From Pegoplata infirma (lineage: Eukaryota > Arthropoda > Insecta > Diptera > Anthomyiidae), in the NCBI GenBank assembly GCA_963921195.1, contig OY992537.1:47869943-47933942 (forward strand): a stretch of 64,000 bases of DNA, in the 5' to 3' direction. Every line of letters begins with the position of its first letter. The first letter of the stretch is position 1. Below, in pieces: positions 22,524 to 32,485 of the stretch. Made by a program: the position numbers and the translations under genes. A model generated the notes under the pieces. That model did no database searches. It had not been told where the DNA came from and was given only the letters and a program-made list of their open reading frames with translations.

Positions 22524-23414
22524 ATGGATAATAATCAAGAAGTTAATAATGTACCATTAATCAGCACAGTGGGCTTAGTAACGCAAAATGCGAAAAGGAG
22601 GTTTGGTGAAACATCGCCAGAAACAAGTTCTCAAGTTGGAAACATGTCTACTATTGAGCTAATAAATACAATGTCAAATCTATTAGATGAAAAATTAAAG
22701 AATTTACCAACAAAGAGCGATCTTTTGGAGGTTAAAGAAGACTTAAATGAAATGAAAACAGAAATAAACAGATTGGCAAATGAAAATAAAATCTTAAAAG
22801 AAGAAATGCAACAACTAAGAGAGAGTAAAGAAGTAGACCAGACTAGAATGAGGCGAATGGAGGAAGATTTATCCAGAAAAAAATTAATAATCAGGGGTCT
22901 CCCCAGTCAAAGATCTAATTATGGGGCTGTTAAGAAATTGTTCAAAGTTAATTTAAAGATTAACAGAGACATAGAAATAGAATATGCTACAAAAATATAC
23001 GAAAAGGATAGAAAAATGACGGTGCTGGTTGAATTACAGTCCTCTAGAATGGTATCTGAAATTTTAAGAAACACAAAAAATCTTAAAGGTTCATCTATTT
23101 CGGTGGAACGTGATTTATCCAAAGAGCGACTTCAGAATAAAAAAGTAATGCTGCAGCTGAAAAAGGAGATATTGAAAGTAGACGAAAGCAAAAGGATTTC
23201 TGTAAACAGTGATAGGCTGGTCGTTGATGGAAACTTTTTTATCTGGAATAAGAGTAAAATTCTGATGTGTGGCCAAAGTGAAGGTGAGGAAGTGTTACAA
23301 AATATTTACGGTGATTCTATTATCAATGTTAGTTTAGAATACGACTCACTAGCTAAATCCATTAATTCTTCTCTTGATTTATCTGATAATGTATCACTGA
23401 ATTCAAAAAACTGA
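22524..23414 (+). CDS. LINE ORF1 protein: coiled coil plus RRM-like RNA-binding domain
   Basis: A 296-residue protein expected to coat the element RNA and act as nucleic-acid chaperone in the retrotransposition particle. Residues about 41-118 are heptad-rich and highly charged (LLDEKLKNLPTKSDLLEV and onwards), a likely trimerising or dimerising coiled coil. An RRM-like domain follows: LIIRGLP at 121-127 fits the RNP2 strand and TVLVEL at 166-171 the second core strand. Residues 182-197 (ISVERDLSKERLQNKK) resemble the basic C-terminal domain of L1-type ORF1 proteins. There are no CCHC zinc knuckles, unlike jockey or I-type ORF1. The ATG at 22524 is the first in frame. The stop TGA at 23412-23414 directly follows a slippery heptamer and lies inside the ORF2 frame. 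The domain reading comes from sequence character, not a database hit. Confidence 0.8.
   Translation: MDNNQEVNNVPLISTVGLVTQNAKRRFGETSPETSSQVGNMSTIELINTMSNLLDEKLKNLPTKSDLLEVKEDLNEMKTEINRLANENKILKEEMQQLRESKEVDQTRMRRMEEDLSRKKLIIRGLPSQRSNYGAVKKLFKVNLKINRDIEIEYATKIYEKDRKMTVLVELQSSRMVSEILRNTKNLKGSSISVERDLSKERLQNKKVMLQLKKEILKVDESKRISVNSDRLVVDGNFFIWNKSKILMCGQSEGEEVLQNIYGDSIINVSLEYDSLAKSINSSLDLSDNVSLNSKN
23405..23411 (+). promoter_or_regulatory. Candidate -1 ribosomal frameshift site A_AAA_AAC
   Basis: In the ORF1 frame the codons read TCA AAA AAC TGA, so the heptamer A_AAA_AAC has the canonical X_XXY_YYZ phase and abuts the ORF1 stop. Slipping back one base gives AAA AAA CTG ATA and continues without a stop to 26749. 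ORF2 opens at 23390 (TAA at 23387-23389) and has no ATG before its endonuclease core. This heptamer is an established retroviral frameshift signal. I see no strong stem-loop or obvious pseudoknot just downstream; the best is a weak CATC-TTA-GATG hairpin. Confidence 0.6.
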
Positions 23415-26400
23415 TAAAATCTTCAAATGTAAAAAATAAAAAAATAAATGTTAATAGTAAAAAAAATGTCATCTTAGATGTAGAAAATATAAAAAATAAA
23501 ATAAATTTAGGTATAATTGCATACAATGTAAATGGCTTAGAGAGTAAGCTTCATCATCAAGATTTATTTGAATATGTAGAACAAAGTGAAATTTTTATTT
23601 TGTTAGAAACGCACGTTGAATGCAAACATTTTTTTAAATTTGATCACAAATTCAAAAATTTTAGCACCTTTTGGAAATCAGCAACAAGAAACAGTCGATT
23701 TGGTAGAGGCATAGGCGGTATTGTCTGTGGTGTACGTAAAGATCTGGTAGAAAATGGTGTAAAGCACTTTTTTAAAAGTTATGGTGATCTTTTCACAATA
23801 AAAATTCAAGCAAAAGATTTAGAGTTTGAAATTATTCCTGCATATATAAGAGGAGCAAATTGGAATCAAGAATTTGAGCAAATAAAAAATCTGTTCGAAC
23901 ATGAACTAGTTAATCCTATAGTAATAGGTGATGTAAATGTACGATTGGGAGAAGAACAACAGAATTTAGAAGAAATAGTAAATTTAACCTTTTTGGCAGG
24001 CTTGGAGACTAGAAAGTCTATGGATAAAACTATGAAAAATGCAAATGGTAAAAAGTATTTAGAATTTTGTAAAAGCTATGGGTTGGTGATCACAAATGGT
24101 AGAACAGTTGGTGACGAAGAAGGCTGCTTTACTTTTGTTAGCAATAATGGATGCTCCGTAAATGATATATCTGCAGTTTCAATTGATATTCTGAAATATG
24201 TAAAAAGTTTTAAGGTGGAAAATAAGATGTGGTCAGACCATCTACCAATTAGATTGAGTTTGAAAATAAATAGTACGGATAACTCGGCAGAAAAAATTAA
24301 GCTTCTACCCAAGCTAAAATGGAATGATTGTTACAAGGAGATGTATCAGCAAAAGTTGGAGGTAAATTTGAAGACGGATTTAGAGCATAAACCAAATATA
24401 AATATAAGTGATCTTACGGGTTTAATTTTAAAATCTTATAGTCAGCCCACAAGTACAAAAAATGTTTGTCAATACAAAAATAAATGGTTTGATAAGCACT
24501 GCAAAAAAGCTAGAGATGAATCAATGGAACGATTGAATGAGTTCAGAATCTCGCAGTCTTTACACGATAAACAATTATATATTGAAAAAAGAAACGAGTA
24601 CCAAGTTTTATGCAAAATAAAGAAAAAAGAATATTATGAAGAGCTGGAACGTAAGTTGGATTTAGTCTCCGATAGTAAGCACTGGTGGTCAATAGCAAAG
24701 GAAATTAGACAGCAGGAAAACTACATTGGGTGTAAAATTAATACTGACGTCCTCAGAGACTATTTTAATACCTTGCTAAATCCTATAACAAGAGTCGAAG
24801 AAATACCATATGTGTCCAATTTTATAACAGATGAATATCTAGATAGTAACTTTACATTATCGGAAATAAGAGTACAACTGGAAAAGGCTAAAGCAAATAA
24901 GGCTCCTGGTGAAGATCGTATTCCGTATGAGTTTTACATAAATGCAAATGAAAATTTTTTGAAAACTTTATCAGAGGTGTTTACAAAGATTTTGAATGGT
25001 TTTGAAGACTATGATAGTTTCCGAACAAGTATCATTTTTCCTATTCATAAAAAAGGGGACCTAAATCAAGTAAACAACTATAGAGGTATTTCACTAATGA
25101 ATAGTATAGCAAAGATTATGATGGGTGCAGTAAATGAAAGAATAACAGACTGGGTCAACAGACAACATATCTTAAATGAGTACCAAGCGGGCTTTCGCAA
25201 AGGCTATTCAACTTTTGATAATATTTACAATCTAACAACAATAGTTAACTTAAAATTTAATGAAAAGAGGAAAGTATACGCCTTTTTTGTGGATTTCAGC
25301 GCTGCGTTTGATCGTGTTCCCAGGAATTTGTTAATCTTTAAGCTAAGGCAAATAGGATTGTCCACAAAAATTGTAAATTTCATAGAAAAAGTATACCAAA
25401 ATACAAATTCATCGGTATGGTCAGGCACAGAGCTCTCTAATAGCTTTGTAACATACTCTGGAGTTAAACAGGGTTGCTTGCTATCGCCTCTTATGTTCGC
25501 TTTGTACCTAAATGATCTACATGATTTCTTAGAAGGTGGTTTGTTTATCGATGACATCAACGTTAGAGTCTTGTTATATGCAGACGATATAGTTTTACTT
25601 GCCGACGAAGTAATTGTTTTGCAAAAAATGATTAATAATTTGGAGAACTACTGTCGTTTATGGGCTATGGAGGTTAATCTCTCCAAATCGGAAATTATAG
25701 TGTTTAGAAAGCAAGGTGGAAGACTAAGCTCAAACGAAAGTTGGACGTTTAAAGGAGAATTAGTACGAATTGTTAATGAATATAAATATCTAGGAATGGT
25801 TCTTACTCCAACAATGTCATTTGTAAAACATGTCAATCAAAAAAACGATGCAGCTAAAACTTGTTTAAATGTAACATGGAGCAATTTTATTGGAAAACGT
25901 GAAGTATCTCTAAAGGCTAAATGGAAAATGTTTTTATCTGTATGTCGGTCCATCCAATCCTACGGATCTCAAATATGGGGTTACTATTGTTTTGCGGACG
26001 TTGATAAACTGCACAGATTTTTCATAAAAAGAATTCTCAAACTCCCAGAAAACACACCCAATTATGTACTTGCCTTAGAAACAGGATTAGAAGACGGACA
26101 CTTTTACACATATGCTTTACATTTGAAATATATTTCGAAAACAGTTTTTGATTATGGAAATTGTAGGTTACCACACCAACTTTCATTAAAGGTAATCGAG
26201 AAAAATACTTTTTGGTACAAGGATCTTAAAGACCGCATGATACAGTTTTATGTAGAACACGCCGACATCAATCGGAGTAAAAATCTATGGAATAGTGCTA
26301 TCAAAACGTTATTAGAAGAAATGAAAAATCAAGCCAGTCTCGATTATGTCACATGTGCACAACAAAGCCAAAATAGATTCTACAGGTTGCTAGACTTTTC

Positions 26401-26749
26401 CAAAGGTGCTACGTACTGTAATATGTTTCATTCACAAAGTCAAATTTCTTTAATTTTAAAAGCTAGAGGTGATGTGTTGTGGCTAAATGGCAACTCCTAC
26501 CAATTAGGGGATAGTCAAAATTGTTCTATGTGTAACCTAAGGGAAATAGAAACAATACAACACTTCATGGGTGTATGTCCAGTCTTAAATGAAATCAGAC
26601 TTCGTTTTTTTCGCAGTACAAGATTATCTGAAGGACAAATAATAAATGTTTTAAATTGTGATGATGAAGCTAATTGGTCTAACCTTTTTAATTATCTTAA
26701 AGTAGCTTTAAACTATAGAAAAATGTTAGTAGCTGAATTCAACTTCTAA
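23405..26749 (+). CDS. LINE ORF2: AP endonuclease and reverse transcriptase
   Basis: The replication enzyme: nicks target DNA and copies the element RNA from the nick. Read from the frameshift site it has about 1114 codons and no internal stop. The endonuclease begins at AYNVNG (23519), with the catalytic-type glutamate in LLETHVE (23606-23608), GDVNVR near 23930 and SDHLP (24233-24247). Reverse transcriptase motifs follow in order: NKAPGEDRIPYEF near 24900, YRGISLMNSIAKI, GFRKGYSTFDN, FFVDFSAAFDRVPR, GVKQGCLLSPLMF, the YADD catalytic box (25577-25588) and KYLGMVLTP. Near the C terminus CSMC plus H and GVC give a CX2CX9HX4C knuckle. No RNase H is seen. A TTG at 23600 is not a credible start because it falls inside the endonuclease. 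The first in-frame ATG lies roughly 140 codons further on. Confidence 0.85.
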   Translation, partial: KKLIKSSNVKNKKINVNSKKNVILDVENIKNKINLGIIAYNVNGLESKLHHQDLFEYVEQSEIFILLETHVECKHFFKFDHKFKNFSTFWKSATRNSRFGRGIGGIVCGVRKDLVENGVKHFFKSYGDLFTIKIQAKDLEFEIIPAYIRGANWNQEFEQIKNLFEHELVNPIVIGDVNVRLGEEQQNLEEIVNLTFLAGLETRKSMDKTMKNANGKKYLEFCKSYGLVITNGRTVGDEEGCFTFVSNNGCSVNDISAVSIDILKYVKSFKVENKMWSDHLPIRLSLKINSTDNSAEKIKLLPKLKWNDCYKEMYQQKLEVNLKTDLEHKPNINISDLTGLILKSYSQPTSTKNVCQYKNKWFDKHCKKARDESMERLNEFRISQSLHDKQLYIEKRNEYQVLCKIKKKEYYEELERKLDLVSDSKHWWSIAKEIRQQENYIGCKINTDVLRDYFNTLLNPITRVEEIPYVSNFITDEYLDSNFTLSEIRVQLEKAKANKAPGEDRIPYEFYINANENFLKTLSEVFTKILNGFEDYDSFRTSIIFPIHKKGDLNQVNNYRGISLMNSIAKIMMGAVNERITDWVNRQHILNEYQAGFRKGYSTFDNIYNLTTIVNLKFNEKRKVYAFFVDFSAAFDRVPRNLLIFKLRQIGLSTKIVNFIEKVYQNTNSSVWSGTELSNSFVTYSGVKQGCLLSPLMFALYLNDLHDFLEGGLFIDDINVRVLLYADDIVLLADEVIVLQKMINNLENYCRLWAMEVNLSKSEIIVFRKQGGRLSSNESWTFKGELVRIVNEYKYLGMVLTPTMSFVKHVNQKNDAAKTCLNVTWSNFIGKREVSLKAKWKMFLSVCRSIQSYGSQIWGYYCFADVDKLHRFFIKRILKLPENTPNYVLALETGLEDGHFYTYALHLKYISKTVFDYGNCRLPHQLSLKVIEKNTFWYKDLKDRMIQFYVEHADINRSKNLWNSAIKTLLEEMKNQASLDYVTCAQQSQNRFYRLLDFSKGATYCNMFHSQSQISLILKARGDVLWLNGNSYQLGDSQNCSMCNLREIETIQHFMGVCPVLNEIRLRFFRSTRLSEGQIINVLNCDDEANWSNLFNYLKVALNYRKMLVAEFNF

Positions 26750-26932
26750 GATATAAAAACAAAATGTTATTAAACTCAATTTCCGGCTGACGGTTTTTTA
26801 TAAACCAAGCTGTATATTTCTTTATTGAAAATTTCTTAATTTTTTAAAATAATTTATTTATACCTAGTATAAGTATTATTGTAAAACTTTTGAAAGAAAA
26901 AATAAAGAAAACTATCTATCTATCTATCTATC
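26750..26932 (+). terminator. LINE 3' UTR, AATAAA signal and TCTA tail
   Basis: A short 3' UTR ends with AATAAA (26901-26906), then a run of about five TCTA repeats to 26932, and then the target duplication. A microsatellite tail is typical of CR1/L2-group and I-group LINEs and replaces poly(A). Confidence 0.75.
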
Positions 26933-26945
26933 TATATTATTTGTG
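26933..26945. repeat. Right target-site duplication of the LINE
   Basis: Exact copy of 22135-22147. Its first bases (TA) could also belong to the TCTA tail, so the duplication may be 11-13 bp. Confidence 0.85.
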
Positions 26946-27728
26946 CACTGCCTAAATGTATGCTTTAAGTTTTTTATAAATACTTTTAAAAATTATTCGA
27001 GAAATGTAATCGTGACAAATGGCCTCAAATGACATGAATATGTTAAAACCAATATCATGATTTGGAATTATTTAGAGATGAAAACTAAAAACCGGCAAAT
27101 GTAGAAATCCCATTAAAGCTTATGATATTTTGATTTTACTTCTGATGTTTACACTATACAAAGACTTAAGTAACCATGTTAAGGAATTACATAAATTCAA
27201 AGAATAATAAAATTATACAAAAAAAAGTATTACATATGAGTACAAACACATACGAGGGCAAAGTGAAAATTAACATGAATTCACTTTTAAAACGATATAT
27301 TTAAGTCTACTGTTAAAAAGGTTTCTGATGGAAGTTTGGGCATAAAAATTCTCAAACCTTGATTTTCGAATATAAAAACTTCGTTTGTGTAATCATAAAT
27401 ATTCCCTCGTTTGAATAAATATTTTCGCCCAGAGAACAACAACATCCAAATAAATTTAACACTTAAGTACAGTGACTTAACAAAATGTTTATAACATTAA
27501 GATATTGTATTTTCTTTCCCCCTCTGTCTCTCCCTCTAACTCATCTTGTTATTTTGCTAAATACGTACTTACACACTTATACAATCATTTGGTAACAGCG
27601 GAAGAATACAGAAAAAGTCCTTGCTAACAATAACAATAAAGTGGAAGAAATGTGACGGAAAAACAACTTTCATTTATTCTGTATGTATGTAAAGTGAGTA
27701 CTCGGAGATATATTCACTCAAACACCTG
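26946..27728. other. Gene-free stretch
   Basis: No supported gene, RNA or repeat. This is the right flank of the LINE insertion. Confidence 0.45.
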
Positions 27729-28746
27729 CACTCAAAATATTTTTTAGGCAAAAACAAATGAAAATCTTATTTAAAACAAGTGATAAAACATTTGAAAACC
27801 ATTCCAGTAATTATTCATTTGTTTTAACAAACAACAATATTTATTTATTACTGTTAATAAAATTTTCTAAAATAAATAACATTGAACATTTAAAAAAAAC
27901 TTCACTTTCATTTTTTTTACCAACAAATTCGAAAAAAATAACATACGAAAACATTAAAAATTAATGATTGTTGTGTTATTTTTACCAACAAATTAAAACA
28001 AAAAAAAATTACCAACGAATATATCAAAAATTAATGATTCGTAGGTTATTTTTACAATTTTTCTATTGAATTTTATTTTAAAAAAAATTTAATAAAATTT
28101 TTGGGGAATCGATCCCGCAATCAACTACATTCTGACCAGACACTCTACCCATCGTGCCTAAGTCAGTTTATACAAACATGTTTTTATTTTTCTATAAATA
28201 TTTTTTGGAATATTTTGTGCATTGAGTATAGTATAGAGGCGAAGCGTCAAAAATTGAGTTGTCAAAGAACAATTTGCATACATGTATTTGTTGACAAAGT
28301 ACGACTTGTAAACATGTATTGTGTTTTGAATTCACATCGACAACGTACGTGTGAGAAATTAGAAAAAGATAGTGATATTATTTATTCTGTCACCTTCGCC
28401 TCTATGTTTCTCTATGATTTTGTCTATAAAAAAAATAACCAACACAAGTAGGTAAACACTAATAACTTCTCTTCAAAAACTGCCAACAATTTCAAAAAAA
28501 AAAATAACGTACACAAATCATTTAAAATTAAAGAAGAATTATTAGAATATTTTTACTTACAGAACAAAAATAAATAACGTTAAAAATTTAATGCCAGTGA
28601 AAGTCCTTAACTTTTATGTTGTTATTTTTTAAACAAAAAACAGAAATAGTCAATTAAAAGAACTGAACATTGAACAAATGTTTTTTCTTTTAAAAACAAC
28701 TTTTTAAATAAACTAAAAAAAAATTAATTACATAATTTTTTGAGTG
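27729..28746. mobile_element. Family B terminal-inverted-repeat element, copy 3
   Basis: Starts CACTCAAAATATTTTTTAGG and ends ACATAATTTTTTGAGTG. The tRNA-like block is at about 28101-28165 (minus strand). An extra segment at about 28217-28425, absent from the other copies, carries inverted ATAGAGGCGAAG / CTTCGCCTCTAT ends and is probably a small nested insertion. The 116-aa open frame at 28101-28451 is a by-product of this composite. Confidence 0.75.
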
Positions 28747-28993
28747 TGTAATTCGGCTGCTGGATGGCATAGGTGAATAGACTGGGAAGCCGAAAGTTAT
28801 TTTTTTTTTGAGTGTTGGATTTCTAGAAGAAGCCAAAAATCTTAAAATTGTTGCCACTTAATTTAGTTAAAATAATTTCTTGTTACTTCTTTATGTTTCA
28901 AATTTATAGAAAACTAGCAGACACAAAGACCATATTTACAAATAGGCTAAACACGATTTAACATTTTTTTTATGCATATGAATATACATATTA
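28747..28993. other. Short gene-free stretch
   Basis: A scrap of mini-me-like wording near 28750 (AATTCGGCTGCTGGATGGCAT). Otherwise nothing is recognised. Confidence 0.4.
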
Positions 28994-30078
28994 GGCATTC
29001 CACACCAAATGTCCAGCGAAAAAAAACATGTGTACCGTAAACTTCTGACTAGGTTGTATGGATAGCCCTATATGGAACTTAGAAAATTTCGTTTTTGGTT
29101 TTTCAATTTTTCAAAAACTGGGCTTAGGAGGCGTGGTCAAATATTGGAAAAATGGTCAAATTTGTGGCGAGTTGCATTGATTAAATATTTATCACATTAA
29201 AACGGAATGCACCACAATCTCAAAAATTTACATTCTTATATAGTTTTGTATGGGCTATCGATTAAATTTTTTTTTTTTTGAAAATTTTCAGAACCCGTTC
29301 TGAAATTTTCCATTTTTTTAAAAAAGTCGATTTATCAAAAATCCGGCCACTTTTTTTATTTTTTTTAATTTTTTTTTTTAAGTTTAGATGTTTGTTTGTC
29401 CGTCCACACAAAAATAATCAGAAACACATTTTTGGTTTTTTTCGAGAAAGTCGCATTTAAATTTTAAATTTCATAACAATTTAGTAATTTGCTTGTATTT
29501 TCTTGTTTCAACAGAGCGTATGAGGAATATTTATGCAATTAATAATACTCATTCGCAACGTTAAAACAAAGAAATACAAGCAAATTACAAAATTGTTATG
29601 AAATTTAAAGTGCAAATGCGATTTTCTCAAAAAAAAAACGAAGAACGTGTTTCTGAATTTTTTTTTTGTGGATGAACAAACTTCTAAACTTTTAAATAAA
29701 AATTTAAAAAAGGAAAATAAAAGTGGCCGGATTTTTGATAAATTGACTTTTTTAAAAAATGGAAAATTTCAGAACGGGTTCTGAAAATTTTCAAAAAAAA
29801 AAAAAGTTAATCGATAGCCCATACAAAACTATATAAGAATGTAAATTTTTGACATTGTGGTGCATTCCGCTTTAATGTGATAAATATTTATTCAAGGCAA
29901 CTTGTCACAAATTTTACATTTTTCCAATATTTGACCACGCCTCCTAATCCCAATTTTTGAAAATTTGAAAAATCAGAAACGCAATTTTCTTAGTTTCATA
30001 TAGGGCTATCCAAACAACCTATTCAGAAATTTATGGGACACATGTTTTTCTGTAGCGGGAAATTTGGTGTGGAATGCC
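28994..30078. repeat. Near-complete foldback element (FB1a), arms about 500 bp
   Basis: Begins GGCATTCCACACCAAAT and ends ATTTGGTGTGGAATGCC. The arms match inversely in order: ATGGATAGCCCTATATGGAA, ACGGAATGCACCACAATCTC, TTGTATGGGCTATCGATTAA, CAGAACCCGTTCTGAAATTT and AAAATCCGGCCACTTT. The centre (29480-29580) is itself partly palindromic (GTAATTTGCTTGTATTT inverted). No coding frame. Related, damaged copies lie at 38081-38576, 41395-44340 and 51110-51340. No clear target duplication. Confidence 0.85.
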
Positions 30079-30584
30079 TCACATATGAAGAAATAGAGGA
30101 CTGCAAACACTTGATCCCTAAATAGCTTAACTCTCCTAAACTCTTTTGTCCTTCTCGTTTTTGTCTTAAAATATCTATTAACCAAAAAAAGTAATTCACA
30201 TAAAAAATGTGAAAATGAAAATTTCCGATTTTTTTTGGTGTTCTAGATTTCACATCCGAATTTCTTTTTCGTTTTGTTTCACATAAATAAAATTTGTTGA
30301 GCGTAAAACGAATGCACTTTTTTCCTAATAATTTTTTAAATATAAATTATTTGATTTCAACTTTAAATGAAAAAGTGATCAACAAAACACAAAACTTGAT
30401 TTTATGTGATTCGGAAATTTTCATGTGAATTGAAAAGTTGTGAAAGACAGAACAGAGGCCAAGGACATTGTTTTACCCGCGTTAAATACACAGATATAAA
30501 AAATATATCTCACCAAGATGAGGACATACAAATAATAAGTACTGTGACATGTAAGGATGTAATTATATAAAGATTAATTGTAAT
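30079..30584. other. Gene-free stretch
   Basis: No supported feature. It includes AT-rich sequence with imperfect inverted wording around 30190-30430 (AAATTTCCGA / TCGGAAATTT). Confidence 0.4.
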
Positions 30585-31386
30585 TTGAAGACCCCTGTCA
30601 GCAGGGGTCTTTGGGGGACACCTTTTCCGTAAATGTTTACAAATCCCTTTATAATGCTTTTTGCGCTAAAGTAATACAATTTTATTATTATTTTAAAACT
30701 TGTAATATCCATGCCCACAAGAGGTGCAGTCACAAAAAAAAACGAATTTTGGAATCCCCTGCGTCCAAGTGCAGGACCTTGAACTTCTTAGTGAATGGAA
30801 ATGTGTGTTTTGAACTGTGACCTTTTTTTTCGCTATATCTGATTAAAAACAAGTGAGAGTGTTAAATTCGGCTGTGCCGAACCTTTTATACCCTCCAAAA
30901 TGTAAAAAATAAAAAAAAAATTGTCAGGGGCGTTTGTTTTTTGGGGGGGGGGGGGTGATAGGGGTCAGTGGGGACGTTGAGAGCACCTTCCCATCCCGAT
31001 AAATATAACAAATGTTTCATTTATTTAACAAAATTATAAAAAAAAAACATGTAAAAAAGTGTAATTTTTCAGAGGTTGGTTCAGTTCTTCAAGGGGGAAC
31101 TTTTTTTCCCCTTAGCCGATTTTGCCCATTTACGAACTTAACCTGTCTAGGACCATAAGATATATTCATGCCAAATTGCAGGAGGCTAGCTCTTTTATTT
31201 TGGACAGTATCGTTCCATCTACAGACAGACGGACGGACGGATATTAACAGAATATCTTAGAATCGATCATGGATCAATAATAAATATACTTTATGGGGTC
31301 CCCGACCGATATTTCCATGCATTACAAACGGAATGACAAAGTGAGTATACCCCCATGCTGTGGTTGGAGGGTATAAAAAAAAATCG
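30585..31386 (-). repeat. Mini-me-like repeat, complete copy (M1b) with an adjoining fragment
   Basis: The complete copy runs from AACAAGTGAGAGTGTTAAAT and TTCGGCTGTGCCGAA (30848) to GGTTGGAGGGTATAA (31386). It has the reverse-complement GTCY array at 31219-31240 (ACAGACAGACGGACGGACGG) and a core with AATCGATCATGGATC. Positions 30585-30840 repeat internal M1 sequence (GGGGGACACC, AAGTGCAGGACCTTGAACT), so a second partial copy abuts it. A 13-base G run lies at 30943-30955. Confidence 0.7.
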
Positions 31387-31990
31387 ATTGTTATTCGTAT
31401 AAAAAGAAAAATAAAAACATTTAAATTCCAAAAATATCAATTGTAATTCAAAGATTCAAATTGGGTTTCGAAAACGATCAATGGAAAAATTTTTGATATT
31501 TTTCGTTGATCTTATAGTTGATCTCTTTTGAAATACAATCGATTTTTCGAATTACCGTTGATCTTTTTCGAATTACAAATGACCTTTTTCGAAATAAAAT
31601 TGATGTTATTCGAATAGAATTGATTTTTTTTTTTTTGAATAGCAATTGCCCTATTTTAAAGTGTAATTGGGTTTTCGAATTACAATCGATCTTTTTCAAT
31701 TGGAATCTTTAAAGAACATTTTTTTTTTTCGAATTAAAATTTACCTTTTTGGAATAAAAATTGATCTATTGAAAATTACAATTGATCTCTTTCTTTCAAA
31801 TTACAATTGATCTTTTTCGAATTACATTTGAAATTTTCAAATTACAAATGGATTTTTTGAACTACAAATTAAAATCTCGAATTACAAGTAGAATCTTCGA
31901 ATTACAAATGAAATTTTCGATCTGCAAGTGAAATCTTTGAATTATAAATAGAGTCTTCGAATTGCAATTAATTTTTTTTCAAATAAGATC
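31387..31990. repeat. Degenerate about 30-bp tandem array
   Basis: Many variants of TTTTTCGAATTACAATTGATC follow one another with a period near 30 bp, diverging toward CGAATTACAAATGAAATTTT. The overlapping open frames on both strands only reflect this periodicity. Confidence 0.65.
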
Positions 31991-32395
31991 TGTTAATTGT
32001 ATTAAAAAGTTTTAAATGTTGTTTGAATTCTTATATCTCAGTTGTTTCAAGACTACTAAGGGATCAAGTATTTCGAATATACGCTACACTATAATACACT
32101 CGTATATAAAGGGCACTATTGTTTTATATGAGGTACGAATTGAATACTTTAAGTTCATAGGGCATATATTTTTTTTTTCTTTTTTGCAAATAAACAAAAA
32201 ATATAACCCTGAAACGTTATACCGATGCTAAATTTAAGAATATGTTTTTTATTTTATATTTTTGTTATTCCAACAATAAGTGCGAAAAGAAGGAGGTTAC
32301 TATTATTCTATTATTTTTATACAACTAAGCGTTTTAGGAAAAAAATTACACAAGCCTTTATTAACGCGGTAAAGGTGTCAATAGTTCCAAACCAA
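31991..32395. other. Gene-free stretch
   Basis: AT-rich sequence with no supported feature. Confidence 0.4.
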
Positions 32396-32483
32396 AACAA
32401 GTAAGAAGATTAACCACACTATACCCTACTACAGTGCTTGCAACAAAACAAATCCTGAGTCAAAACATGAATCCGATTTGATC
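32396..32483 (-). repeat. M2 repeat fragment interrupted by family B copy 4
   Basis: AACAAGTAAGAAGATTAACC and AAACATGAATCCGATTTGAT resemble the start of the M2 repeats at 14656 and 59408. The family B element begins directly after. Confidence 0.5.
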
Positions 32484-32485
32484 TA

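Larger units (their letters stand above)
22148..26932 (+). mobile_element. Full-length non-LTR retrotransposon (LINE), CR1/L2-like
   Basis: A 4.8-kb element: a 376-bp 5' leader, ORF1, an overlapping ORF2 with endonuclease, reverse transcriptase and zinc knuckle, a short 3' UTR with AATAAA at 26901-26906, and a terminal TCTA microsatellite in place of a poly(A) tail. A 13-bp target duplication flanks it. Both ORFs are undamaged, which suggests a recent and possibly competent copy. An APE-type endonuclease, no RNase H domain, a C-terminal CCHC knuckle and a microsatellite tail point to the CR1/L2/Daphne-Crack side of LINE diversity. The exact clade is my inference. No second copy exists in the window. 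Confidence 0.85.

Noticed and set aside
22919..23122. Antisense frames inside ORF1 and ORF2 (also 24076-24312, 25225-25560, 25648-25836)
   Set aside because: Shadow frames on the opposite strand of well-supported LINE proteins.
23600..23602. TTG as the ORF2 start codon
   Set aside because: It falls inside the endonuclease (just before LETHVE); conserved AYNVNG lies upstream in the same open frame, so the protein must begin earlier.
28101..28451. 116-aa forward open frame
   Set aside because: Starts in the tRNA-like block of family B copy 3 and runs into a nested insertion. Other copies do not keep it.
28994..30078. Target-site duplication for FB1a
   Set aside because: Flanks share only a weak, offset ACATAT; no convincing duplication.
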